Below, in pieces: positions 13,801-26,300 of a stretch of 64,000 bases of DNA. Below the pieces are notes generated by a model. It saw only the letters and a list, made by a program, of their open reading frames with translations. It was not told the DNA's origin and did no database searches. The DNA is from Anthopleura xanthogrammica (lineage: Eukaryota > Cnidaria > Anthozoa > Actiniaria > Actiniidae), in the NCBI GenBank assembly GCA_964019055.1, contig OZ025209.1:8609071-8673070 (forward strand). Direction: 5' to 3'. The position numbers were made by a program, and so were the translations under genes. The stretch's first letter is position 1; every line of letters starts with the position of its first letter.

Positions 13801-13949
13801 TTTTTTTAACAAAACAAGGTTGAGCTTAGCCTACTGCTTTGAACCATTATCACGAATTCATTTAGCCGACTTACCACAGCGTCAGATCCATGAAGCTCTA
13901 GTGATGTGGGGAATCTGATATCCCGAGCCGTTACTTCAGTTATTTTCAT
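4852..13949 (-). CDS. ENOSF1: ENOSF1-like L-fuconate dehydratase (enolase superfamily), complete
   Basis: Fourteen coding exons on the minus strand: 13949-13875, 13340-13232, 12734-12619, 11771-11685, 11086-11060, 10537-10497, 10278-10247, 9366-9249, 9168-9081, 8576-8462, 7935-7744, 6814-6715, 6068-5987, 4965-4852. Phases agree throughout and give about 431 aa (human ENOSF1 is 443). The start [20 protein letters not shown] matches the family N-terminus; the end is [12 protein letters not shown]. Residues expected for mandelate-racemase/fuconate-dehydratase catalysis are visible: the KxK pair in FKMKV, metal ligands in MDSNQRW, WIEEP and ATGEHC, and the base His in CPHAGGVG. The family dehydrates L-fuconate to 2-keto-3-deoxy-L-fuconate in sugar-acid catabolism; vertebrate ENOSF1 is mitochondrial. 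No clear targeting peptide is seen here. Exons of 27, 32 and 41 nt are unusually small. The 5' end faces the MDC1-like gene. Confidence 0.93.
5193..5505. repeat. Foldback element in the last ENOSF1 intron
   Basis: GAAGACGCAAAA at 5193 and the stretch TCCAATTTGG..CCATTCG..AGATATAGCTCTTCAAA are mirrored by TTTGAAGAGCTATATCTCGG..CCAAATTGG..TTTTGCGTCTTC ending at 5505. The open frames across it are by-products of the symmetry. Confidence 0.75.
6940..7000 (+). repeat. tRNA-like SINE head fragment
   Basis: CCCGGTTGGCTCAGTTGATT followed by GAGCACCGGACTT resembles the 5' half of a tRNA (A-box TGGCTCAGTTGATTGAGC). No complete 3' half with a B-box follows, so a truncated tRNA-derived SINE is more likely than a working tRNA gene. 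Confidence 0.5.
7000..7290 (+). repeat. Dispersed repeat, copy 1 (second copy near 37500)
   Basis: The block with GAGGTTAGGGACGGGCAATT, AAAAAATATCGAGCAAGG and GCGAGCTTATAAATTCGATT is found again in the same order at 37500-37800 inside the mosaic receptor gene. Both copies lie in introns. Confidence 0.75.
9777..9956. repeat. Short MITE with about 32-bp inverted repeats
   Basis: TTACAGCGCTTTCCAATCAC..GCGCGAATCGT at the left is mirrored by ACGATTTCGCGCGTGATTGG..AAAGCGCTGTAA at the right, in an ENOSF1 intron. Confidence 0.8.
11846..12155. repeat. Double-hairpin MITE, copy 1 of a three-member family
   Basis: Two adjacent inverted repeats: one bounded by TATCCCACACCATAG and its complement before GATAAAATGGTTAT, the second bounded by ACAATGGTTTCTCATGGCAT and its complement ending CCATTGT. 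The same two-part layout occurs at 41318-41632; the first hairpin alone, diverged, is at 51962-52122. Confidence 0.8.
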
Positions 13950-14390
13950 TTCTGTTCTGCAAAATTAGGAATAACTTCAGCAGAAAACGAAGGGATGTAA
14001 GCTTGAAAGAAAAGTTCCTGGATGTTTTCCCGAGCGCGTGACCCATGTGATAAGTCACGCGACATCCAACCGAGAGGTACTGGGTCAAGCTAAACCGCTG
14101 AGTGCAGTGTTTGCGGCCCCGGAAATATAAAAAGTTGCGGGAAGAAAGCAAAATGGCTGCCAAAATGAATGGATAAGTTAGGGTGAATTTAGTGGTCTTT
14201 TGTCAAAGGCAGTAGCTTTGAATGGACATTGCTAAATTCATAACACTCTGTCAAAGGAGTTAATATTTGCCCTGTGTTAAATTTTAGTAATATTTATAAA
14301 ATGAATGCTTTTTAACCTGCTCACACTCTGGATGAGAGGCTTGCTTCGTATTGATATTTGAACATCGTAAATTGTTATAATAAAAAAACA
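13950..14390. promoter_or_regulatory. Putative bidirectional promoter between ENOSF1 and MDC1
   Basis: The two start codons (13949 minus, 14391 plus) are 441 bp apart and point away from each other. The interval has GC-richer stretches (GGTACTGGGTCAAGC, GCGGCCCCGGAAATA) and a CAAAATGGCTGCC motif near 14150 (a YY1-like ATGGC element). No TATA box was placed with confidence. Shared regulation is inferred from spacing only. Confidence 0.55.
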
Positions 14391-17300
14391 ATGGATCTAG
14401 ACGCTACTCAGGCTTTGGATTTAGACGAATATGATGAAACAGAAGAAGAAGAACAAGAGGTTAAGAGGGACAGAAAGCAGGTAAAAACATATCTTAAAGA
14501 TTAAAGTGTAGAATACTGTGCAAGCTAAGATTATAACCCTGTCTTACAATCAAATGCGGTTCAGTCATACAGCCGGACGTCTTGTAGTATGAAAATCTTT
14601 CTTGAATGATGGCTAATGATGGAGGAGTTTTTCTTTCTTTTGGCATACTGGTTATAGTATTGGTCCTGGGTGGATCCCAGATAGAGATATTGGGGTACAA
14701 TCACATGATAAGGGAAGGAGTGAGGCATATTTTTATTCAAGGATGCATTTACAGGAGAACTATGAATGGAACTATATACATTTAAAAAAGGACCATACTT
14801 GGGATCTTAGGGTGCATATTGATGAGGGTGGGGGTCTGGATATTCTTTATGCTACAGTATATTCTAGGGTCTGTCTTGGCCGGCTAGGGCACAGGGCTCG
14901 AAGATAACTTTTTACTCCACAAGCAAAGTGTTGAAGTAAGATTTTTTTCTACAGCAAAATGATATAGTTTTGAAGAAGTGATTGGTTCTCACTTGCAAGT
15001 GTTTACTAGTGCATATTTTTTCCACTCGCAAATTCCGTAAAAATTGCTAGCATTTCACAAGTTTGCAAGCGTTAATTTCAATACCTGGGGCATAATACAT
15101 GGTACGGTATTATTTCAAGGAAATTAACTTTTTTTCAGGTTGGCCAACTGAAGGTTTTTAGGACTGAAGATTTTGAAGAGAAAATTTATGATATTTTTCA
15201 AGGTAGAGAAAGGATAAACAGATAAAGCTTATCAGCTAATAAAGACAATCTAGACTTGATGATGGTAGAATTAAGGTGTTGCTGCTATGACAGTGTAATG
15301 ATAAATTCCATGTATCAATGGATAACTAATGAAAACCAAAAGGATTAATATGAAATGTGATTTTTATTTTAAGGAGAGAATTTTATAGGTCGAGATGAAA
15401 GGACTGATGTTTACATTCCAAGAAAGGTATATAATTCCACTTTATTTGCACTGTAGAACTTACAGTGAAAAGTGAAAACCAATGAAAATGTAGAATAGGC
15501 CATTTGCATGATGGCGTCGTTTTACTACTACCACCAAAATGCTTAACAAATTTTCTTTCTTATTCAAATTTGTATTTCCTCATGAGAATAGTAAGACAAT
15601 TACTATCAATGTCACCAAAGTGGGAAAAACATGCAAGAAAAACATGTCACGGTCATGCCCTAAAGTGTCTACAACTCCACTGACAAACATCAAGGTTTTA
15701 GTCTGCATTCCTTTCTCCATGGGTCGGCATCCTTTTGATGACTCGTAGAAAAGAAAATTATCAAAAGGATGCCCACCCATGGAGAAAGGAATGCAGAATA
15801 AGACGTTGACGTTTGTCAGCAGAGTTCTAGAGGTTTTAGGGCATGCCTGTGACATGTTTTTCTGGTGTGACATACCCACTTTGGTGACATCCGTAGTAAC
15901 TGAACAAAAGAAGTGCTAATTAACTGAACAAAAGAAAGTGTACAAGGGATTCTGGTAATGGTAGTAAATGATGTCATAATGCAAAAGGCCTATTATGATA
16001 TGCCTTCCAACTTTGTCTAGTTTAGCCAGTCAGAGACCACAAAAAAACAATAGATTTTTAAAAATTGAGTCCATCTGATGCAACAAAATTATTCAGATTA
16101 TTATGAGAAAATAACAATCATGTAAACAAGTCTTGCTGTCCAGGTTTCTGATTGGCTCAGTACTATCGAAAGTTGGAATGCATAGTTACATTCTACATTT
16201 TGATTGGTTCTTATGTTCTCACTATCTTAAGTGGCCCCAGTCATAGTGGTCACACTGTAATTTTCATGGTTCATAAGTTGGCTCTGATAGGTGGGTTTTT
16301 CTTTTGACCAGGCACTTTCTAAAACTCATGCATGTATTGAAGTCTCTGAGGATCTTCATCTTGTCTATGATGATAACAGCAAAAACAGAACAAGACGAGA
16401 TAAGGTAGCTACTTCTGTGACCAATGTTCATTCAAAATACATCAAACTGTGTTTGTAATTATATCATGACGATTGTGTATTATTTTTCAAAGATGATACT
16501 AAAACCTCAAGTGAGGTATGAACTTCACCATGGTGACATGCTGACTCTTGCAGATATAAAATGCCAGTATTTCAAGGGCAAAATGGACCAGGTACTACAG
16601 TTGGAATTGTTATTGCTCATGGCTACTTACTGTATGAAAGAATGAAACCTTTATTTATTTTGAGGGTAATATCTCTTCAGTGTCCAAGTGACACTGTTAT
16701 CAATGGGAGCCCCCCATAAAATAAATATTATTTTATGTGCAGAAACTGTACTTCTACAATTCTACAAGTAGGCACACTATCCATTTTTTAGGATACAGTG
16801 CAAGAATCCTAGGGAAAGTTTTTGGGAAAATCCCAAACTGGGCTGAAACCATGTTTAATGTTTACAGTGGACCTAATGCCAAGGTCCCTGAGTTACAAGG
16901 TCCCTGAGTCTTGGTCTAGCCAGGTATTGATCCCATGACTTCCTGAACAGCAGACTGATTATCTACCAACCAAGCTGTTGGGGATCAAGGCAGATTTAAA
17001 AAGTGATGGGTAATCTTATAATTATTTTTTTTGTAGGATAAGGATGATGATGATACAGGATCAGAGACAGGATCTGAGTCTATGCTACCAGAGGGATTAG
17101 CAATACATAATAAGGATACCAGTAAGAAGGAAGATACATTTGCCGCTGACACTGACTCTGAGACAGATGATGAAAAGAATCCTGTTAATGTAAAGAAACC
17201 TGTTGTATACAGCTCAGATGAAAAGTTGGCCAAACAAGATGGTTAGTTACCTGCCTTTGTGGGTGGATTATCTTTGTGTCCTTCAAACTATTATTTTTTT

Positions 17301-20300
17301 ACTCAATAATGGTCAGGCCAGTGCCAATATTGGCCAAGCATTGCATCGCCTATGAACCAGCCATTGTTTTACTTACAGCTGTACAACAAAAACAATAAAT
17401 TTCATGATTCATTTAAGTGAACAGCAGACAGTGTGCACTGCTTGATAATAGATCTTTATATCTTGGAAGGTTTGTTGTCCCATTTCAGACCATATGTCAT
17501 TCCTAAGAGTTTCATTTCTTTGTTAAAGGGTTGTACATGTACATGAAAAGACACATGAATTCATATGGATAAAATTAAACAAAAATCTTATTCCCAAGAG
17601 AATGACACATGGTCTGAAATGGAACAACAAACCACCCAAGCTAGAAATCTGTATACACAGTCTGTACTCTTATTGGTGATAGTTTAGAGTACAGCCAATC
17701 ACAAAACAAAATTCTTCATAATAATTTCAAACATTATTTACGTAAACGTTTGTCTTTATCATGCTTGCATATAATCATTCATTAACTTTGCATTTTTCCA
17801 ATTTCCCATTCTCTAAATTCTTGACTCAATTTATTTGTTCTTACAACCAACAGCTGTAGAGGACAGTGATCAACCCAAACCCATAGTTCCAGCTTTTATG
17901 TATGATTCCAGTGATGATGATGATGATGATAAACATGATCATGGTACAAAATCATCAAGTGATTTGAAAGCACACATGGATGTGAGTGCAGATAGTGGTA
18001 CATTGGCATTTGCCTTGGTTAGTCCAGATGATGTGCCAATAATCAGGTATGTTGAATTACAGCTATGGATTAACACTCCATATTATATGAATAATATATT
18101 TATTTATTTATAAGTCTTAATCACTGGTTCTTAAAGATAATGTTTTTCCTTTTTTTTATTTTACAAAAAATTAATATCCTGTTATTTCAATGGCATTACC
18201 AAAATTTTATCTTTATTCAGTCTATTTGTTTATTCATTTTTCCATCCATCCATCCACCCATCCATTCATCCATCCATCCACCTATCCATCCACCAATCCA
18301 TCCATCCATCCACCCATCCATTCTTACAGACATTTACCCAACCGATTTATTCATCTGTTTATTCATCCTTTCATTCATTCATTTGTTCATCCATTCATTC
18401 GTTTTTTTCACAGGCCAACTTCAAAGAAAATGCCTGAAGTAGAAAACACACCACTCACACTTGTCTATAGCCCAGACACACAAGAAAGAACCCCTGACAA
18501 TCCAAGCATTTTGCCTAAAGGTAAAGAAGAAAGCAGTTATTGTGCATCAACTTTGATCTATGGAAGTGAATCCCCCTATCAAGAAAAGAGTCCAGTAAAA
18601 GAAAAACAAGGATCTAGTCAACCTGAGGTTTCAACCAAAATACGTCCTGCATTTAGTGACAGTGAGCCTGACACACCAGACAAGATGCATGTTAAAAACA
18701 TTCCTGAGCCACAAAGAGAAATTGCAAGCTGTGCTGAAACATTGCCCGTTCAAGAGATAGAATCCCTTAAGGAAACCCCTGTCAGAGATGTTGAGCCCTC
18801 TGTGCTTCATGGAGCTGACAAATTGGAAGAAACTCCTTTAAACGATATGCCAAAAATTGGCGAAACACCAAGTGAATCTAATGTATTTCTACCCGAAACA
18901 CAAGGGTTTTCCCCAGGCAATGAAGAAACATCATTTTGTGAGCCAACACAGGCTTATTTACAAGAGTCACCTGTTGATACTCCCAAGGAAACTCCTGGGG
19001 AGACTGTCAGTGATGTAACTAGTATACCTGATAGCCAGGAAGAGGAAGGAGAGGACGAGGGAGAAAAACCAGAGGTTAAAAAAGTCTTGTCCTATGATGA
19101 TGATAGTGCTACTCAGGCCTATACCTGGAATGAAAGTGATGCTACTGGTAAGATCATCACTGTTATTAGCTCTCTGCCTTTTCAAGAAACATGAATGTTA
19201 TTTTTGCAAAGAGCAGATTTCCATCATCATTGTAAAACATTATGATCACAGTACAAATCACTCAAGGCATACAGTACATGTCACTGCTAGGAATGCAGCT
19301 CAATTTGGAGGACAAAATAAAAGGTTCCAATTCTCAGGAGATAGAAATTCTTTTATTTTGTGCTCCAAATTGAGCTGCATAGAAGTAAATTATCTCTATA
19401 CACCCCATCAATCCCCCACAATATTAATCTTCCCTCATCTTTTAAACATCATTGTGTGCCTTCAGACTAAAGTTTGATTTGTCTGTCACTTTAACAAAGA
19501 ATGAAGGACTAGAGTGCAAACAGTATATCCGTGAAGCATTAGTTATTACTAAATAGTACAATTTGTGCAAATTCTATTGTTTTCTATTGTTTAATTAGCA
19601 CTATTTTGTGCCATTTAGTAATTCGTATTTCAAGGATAATACTGTTTGCACTCTATCCATGGCATTTATATTGTTTTGCAAAGGTGTATGGAACTTCTTA
19701 AGGACACTTTCGTTACTTTGCTTTGTGTTTTAATATCAACAATGTTTTGCAGACGATGAAGATGATGAGCTACGATTCCAAGCCACGCAGGCATATCCCT
19801 CGCACATACAACAGCCAGAAGAAAAGGACAAGGAAAGAAAGGATAAAAATGTTGCCACCAAAGACAACGATGACATACAGCAAGGCGCAGCTAATGTGCA
19901 AGACAGATCCCCTTGCGCATCCTCCTCACCCCATGAAGATATACAACAGACCATTGCTTATGATATCACAGAAATGGATACACAAGCTTATGTTACTGAG
20001 AAAGATGCTAAGGACAAGGGAAAACATCCCAAGGAACAACCTGTGGAAATAGAACCAACACTTCCTTACAATATCATGGACATGGAGACGCAGGCTTACG
20101 AAGCTGAGACTGAAGAATCAACAAGTCCTGCAAGTGATAGACCAAATGTAAGCCACACCGACGAGGAGGACAAGGGAAGTCCTGAGGAACAGAGGGATAG
20201 CAAAGGTGTGACAATAGAACCGACATTACCTTATGACTTGGAAACAGAAACCCAAGATTTGGATAACAACGACAAAGATGTTCAAAATACCTCTGGAGAA

Positions 20301-23300
20301 ACGTCCAAGAAAAATGGAGAGAATGATAATCCAGAAATAGAAGCCACAGTGCCTTATGACATTGATATGGAGACCCAGGCTTATGATAAAAAAGATATGG
20401 AAGACTCAGAAACTGATGACGACGGTAATCTAGAGAAAAAAGAAGCAAAGATGGCTAATGTGATGGAGACTCAGGCTTATAATAGAAAAGATATGGAAGA
20501 CTCGGAAACCGACGATGAGGGTAGTCTAGAGAAAAAAGAAGCAAACATGGCTGATATGATGGGGACTCAGGCTTATGGTGCTGAGGTGGAAGCAGAGGAG
20601 AATGATGTCAACACAGGTACTATTACAGTATTAAGATATAAGAGTAGATGGATCATTGTAATCTTCGTGACAGTCTTGAATCAATGTAGTATGGGTCACT
20701 ATTAAGACACGATGTCATCTCGTAGTCAGATCCAATGTACAGTCACACAAACTAAGTCAAAAATATTGAGACATTAAGTGAGAATTTCAATTTTATATAA
20801 AAATGTGGTCCCGCCAAATGCACGCTTTTTCCCTACCGTATTTAAGTAGAATTAATAGTTCTTCTATGATTTTTGATCGTTGTATAAAGCGTGGATCATC
20901 CAACCACATCACTACATAAGATTTGTTGCTCGTGGGCTCACATTGAAAAATTAACAGCAATAATTTATCTAGGATTCCTCGTGATCGTACCTACATTTGT
21001 TTTGGCAGTTTTCTCAGCCACCATGTTAGCTGGACCCTGGGTATTAAAAATTCTGTTTTGATTTCAGCAGGTCCATCCAACGTGAATGATGATTATGGGG
21101 AGACTCAAGCTTATGGGCTGGAGGACCAGATGACGTCACCCTCTGTTACGGATGACGTAAGAAGCACTGTCATAAAAACGACGTATATTTACGATATTGG
21201 TGTTTCATGCGATTTGAGAAGACGTTTTGCCATTACTGTACATTCGAACCTTTACACAACGGCCACCGTCGGGACAATTTTGTGGTCGTTGTGGAGAGGT
21301 TTCAGTTACAATATATGTATGAACTCATTGGTAACAGGGACAAACTTTCCTGTTCGATGGGTAGAGATAGCCGTTGTGGGAAGTGGTCGTTAGTGGAGGT
21401 TCGACTATATGACATTTTTTCAGTTTTTGATTTTGTGTGCGTGTTTTGTTGTTTCAGGTCATTCCTGACAGTGATGATGTGCTGTCACAAGAAATCCCTC
21501 TAAACAGAATTAGTCAAGACGACGATACAGTCAATAACAATGTACCTGACAAGACATCCATATTACTAAATGATAGACAACAGGTAAAAAACACAATCCA
21601 ACAATTTCATCTGATATTATTTGGCATAAACTTATAATCTTAATAAAGTTTGTTATGATGATGATGATGATGATGACGACGACGACGATGATGGTGATGA
21701 CGACGATGATGACGACGATGATGATGTTGATGGTAATGATGATGATGGTAATGATGATGATGGTAATGATGATGATAATGATGGTAATGATGATGATGGT
21801 AATGATGATGATGGTAATGATGATGATAATGATGGTAATGATGATGATGGTAATGATGATGATGGTAATGATGATGATGATGATGGTAATGATGATGATG
21901 GTAATGATGATGATGGTAATGATGATGATAATGATGGTAATGATGATGTTGATGATGATGGTGATGATATTTTGCACAACGTTTCAGCAGATCGAAGAAA
22001 GTGGTAGTAAAGAAGAAGAAGAAGAAGCTGAAATAATAGTCAGACCAAAAAGGAGGGGAAGAGGAAGAGTAACACAATCGTCACCAGAGGAAAACCAACA
22101 GCCAGCCATGCCAAACAAGGTAACCTTTTACCTACGTGTGTTCCATTGCATTCTCTTTAACCTGAATACCTATACTAAATAATAATAGTAATAATAAACT
22201 TAGTTTACGTGTCAAAAAATATTTTAACTAAGAAAAAATAATATATGAATATAAAACTATTTATAGAGGTACAATATATTTAAATCTATATAGTATACAC
22301 TTGTAGACAAAGGTATTTTAATATTGCTTTTTGTTGCTGTATTACGGTGCAAAATCAGTATTGACTCAATTTTTCAATCCTCAAATGCGGTGCTCATTCG
22401 AGGCCTACGCCTATTTGAGGGCGGCGCTTATTTAAAACTTGGACGCGACAAAGAAACCTTTTTCTTTTATTGGTATATTTTCTATCTGTGCGAAACTGAT
22501 TTTACAGTAACTAACAAAACTTATTTTCGGACCGCGGCGCTTATTCGGGGGCGGCGCTTATTCGAGTAAATACGGTAACTTACAATATAGAAAATTTCAA
22601 TCTGGGAAGCATGAAATTGTTGTATTTCCAATAGTATGAAAGTGCATGCGAGCTTACACTTCACCATCTCCATCGTATAGACTGAATTGGTTTGTGATTC
22701 CCAGAAAAATTCCCCAACCGTGGCATTTAAAGTTGTATGTAAGCATTACACGGTTAGCATTTTCGCGTTTTTGTTGTTGTTTGTTATTGTTTATTTGTTT
22801 GTTCACGTTTTTTCAATAATGGGAGTGAACAAATATTTTTTCGATGTTACATACTTTCGTTTTGGCTTACCTTTCATCTGGGCTGATTGCAGCCTGATGA
22901 TACCACAATGAAGACTACGCAAGAATTATCAACAGAGACCCCGAGAAAAGCTGGAAAATCACAACATGAGCCAGGAACTGCTCTCGAAGATGTAGAGGTA
23001 AAAAGATCAACGAGAGGCAAGAAGTCAAAGAAGAGCAATAAAGTGGAGACTGAAATACAAGATACTTTAGTAGTTGACAGCGAAGAAGACCAGTTTAAGA
23101 TTGCAACAAAACCAGAGAAGGATGCACGAGAGCGCAGGTCTACAAGAGAGAAAACATTTAAGAAAAATAAGGAAGATAATATCGAGGACGAACAATCAGC
23201 ATCATTGTCGGAGAAGAGGCCAACAAGAGGAAGACGGTCAAAGAAAAGCGAAGCAGAGTCGGCTAGAGTAGAGAATATTTTACCAGATGATACCGTGGAA

Positions 23301-26300
23301 AAACAACAGGAATCAGCATCACTGTCGGAGAAGAGGCCAACACGAGGACGACGGTCAAGGAAAGGTGAAGTAGAGACCAAAGTACAGGGTGTTCTACCAG
23401 ATGATACCGAGGAACAACCACAGGAATCAGCATCAGTGTCGGAGAAGAGGCCAACAAGAGGACGACACAGGAAAACCGAGGTAGAGCCGGCTATAATACA
23501 GGGTGTTCTACCAGATGATACCGAAGAAAACGAACAGGAATCAGCATCAGTGTCAGAGAAGAGGTCAACAAGAGGACGACACAGGAAAACTGAGATAGAG
23601 CCGGCTATAGTACACGGTGTTCTACCAGATGATAGCGAGGAAAACGAACAGGAATCAGCTTCAGTGTCGGAGAAGAGGCCAACAAGAGGACGACACAGGA
23701 AAACTGAGGTAGAGTCGGATATAGTACACGGTGTTTTACCCGATGATACTGAGAAAGATCGATTGTCGTTCAAACCTGAACCAACTGAGAAGGAAGATCT
23801 ACCTGCGAAAAAGTCCTTGAGAGGGAGAAGATCAGCGAAAACAGGCAAAGAAGTCGAGAAAGAAGAAAACAAACCAGTATCAGCTCCCGAAAAACGCGTG
23901 CAAGAAAAAATGTCAACGAGAGGAACGAGGTCAAAGAAAAAGGATGAAGAAGAGGATATAATAGATGAAACTCAGTCAGGTGACAATAAAAGACATTTAG
24001 GTACATCTGCGGCAAATCTCGAGACAAGTGTCCCGGAACACAAATCTCCAAGCAGGAAAAGGGAAAAGAAAAGAGAAGTTATGTCTAAGGTTGAAGATAT
24101 TCCACCAGGGGACTCTGAAGAAGAACAGTTTGCTGTCAAGCATAAAGGGAAGGGAAAGACTGCTGTATCTTTACAGTTTGACCAAGACTCATCAGGCATC
24201 GATGAAGAACTGCCGTCCATGGAAGTGATTTTTTCTGGTAAGAAAGCAGCAAAAGGAAAGGAGAAGACAAAAGGAAAAGCTAAAGATGAAGAGGTAAGCT
24301 AAGGTCGATAGACTCTTGTGTTTTAGCTTCTTTTCCAATTTTAAATTTCTTGAGGATCAAACATTTTTTTAAATTTTTATTAACATGTTTTTTTCATATT
24401 TATGTTTTTACTCGAGCGTTTTTGGTAAGCAATGTTATAATTCTCAAGTGAATGTATACATTACACCCTCATCAGCTGATAAGCAATACTGAAAGAGGAT
24501 TGATCAAAGCCAACTTATTCTTTTCCAGACACCTGCAATGTTTTCCAGTAAAGATTCTTTCACAACAGAAACAGTAAGGGATGAAGAGATGTCTTCTGAA
24601 ATTGTAGAAGTTAAACCATTCTTTCCGAGAAGAGGAAGAGGGAGAGTTACCCAGTCTGATGATTCAGCGTCTGCAGTTAGTAATTCTATTTTTATTTGTT
24701 TTTCCTTTCCTTACTTGATTAGAACAATTAAGAACAATCATAAGGCAAATTAATATTTGAAAACAAGGAGAGAGAAAAACAGGGAAGGCATGCTGCAAAT
24801 GACCCAAAGCAGATTTCGTATCTTTGTGTAAAAGAGGGCCGTGCAATGACCATTGGATGAGTCGCTGTGATTGGTTTCCCACACGTCACGTCATCGATTC
24901 CGTGCCCTTACGGTGCCATTTACCGTGGCTTTTCACAATGATATACGAAAATGATCTGTTTCGTTGTTCTTAGATCCCACGTGTATCTGGATCAGAGCTG
25001 CCAGAGTTTAATCAAGAAGATCTCATGTCACCTCAGTCTGTCGCAAAATCCATATCAACGAGAAAAGGAAAGAAAAGAAACGAAGAAGATCAGACCCAGA
25101 AAGAAACTAAGGTTTGTATTTTGTCACTAATAGTTAGCAGTTATAGATACCACCCGCAATGCTCGTCTAAAGAGGAATGGAAAGATGTTTGTATCAAAGC
25201 TAGATCAGGTTTGCTACTAGCAAGAGGTGACCATGGCAACCTCGCCACGGGTCAACCTCGGCACCTGTCATACCGCTGTAATTTACTGTGGAATTGTTTA
25301 TACTTACCACATCCAGTCTCCAGGGTGGGGAAGGGTGGGGCCAAAGCGAAAAAACACAAGCTATTGGCGAAGGCGAAGCAAACAGCGATGGCAAAGCAAA
25401 CGATAGATAATTGTTTCCATAGCCCAAAATGCCCTTTTCGCGAGAGGACTGGAATCCTACCCTAAACCTCACCAACCCTAGAATCAATTCTACCTTGTTT
25501 CCATAGCCCAAACTGACCTTCATCGAGAAAGGACTGGAATCAATTCTAGGGTTGGTTAGGTTTAGAGTAAGGTTTAGGGTTAGATTCCAGTCCTCTCTCG
25601 AAAAGAGCATTTTGGGCTATGGAAACAAGTGTTTATCAAAGCGAACGGCATGTGGCCGAGCAACAGCTCTTGAGCATGCACAATTAGGAGCTATCATACC
25701 GCTGACCAGCTATCATTCCAAGTTAACTTTGCTTGTAAATAACCACATTAAAAGCTTTTTTCTGTTTTGGCATATCTTTAGGGTTCTATTGCAGACAATT
25801 GATTTTGATTTTGGAAAGTCCCGAAATTTGGGTTTTTTATCGTACGCGGAATGAATTCACATTCCAAAGCTCTATTGTGAAATGTGTTCGCTAACATCCC
25901 TATCTTTATGTTAATTGCAGATGAACACAAGAGAATCACAAAGTAACACTCCGTCACCCAGTGGAGGTAAAACAAGAAAAAGGGCGAAGGAATTAATGAC
26001 AGAATCGACTGCAACAGACTTGAATGAATCTCAAAGCAGTGTTACATCATCAGTGGGAAGAAAGGCGAGAGGAAAAGGAAGAGGAAACAAAGCTAAAGCT
26101 ACAGAAGCAGATGACACCCATGTATGTAGGTTGTTCGTATTAGAATCTTACTTCAGATAAGTTGATATCATCTCCCCCCCCCAATTTGGGTCTATTGCTC
26201 ATTCGTCTTTGAAAAAATAATAAGGGAAAACTTCCTTGTTTTGCAAGGGTACATAATAGCATGCCGGTCAACAAACCTGTGGCCTTTTTTGATGACTGAA

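Noticed and set aside
21531..22182. Several long open frames (poly-Met, poly-His, Ser-rich, Ile/Thr-rich)
   Set aside because: They are translations of the GAT/ATG trinucleotide tract in all frames.
22874..23872. 332-aa open frame on the minus strand
   Set aside because: It is the reverse shadow of the repetitive MDC1 exon 22893-24293; the plus-strand frame has splice sites and the repeat logic of a real protein.
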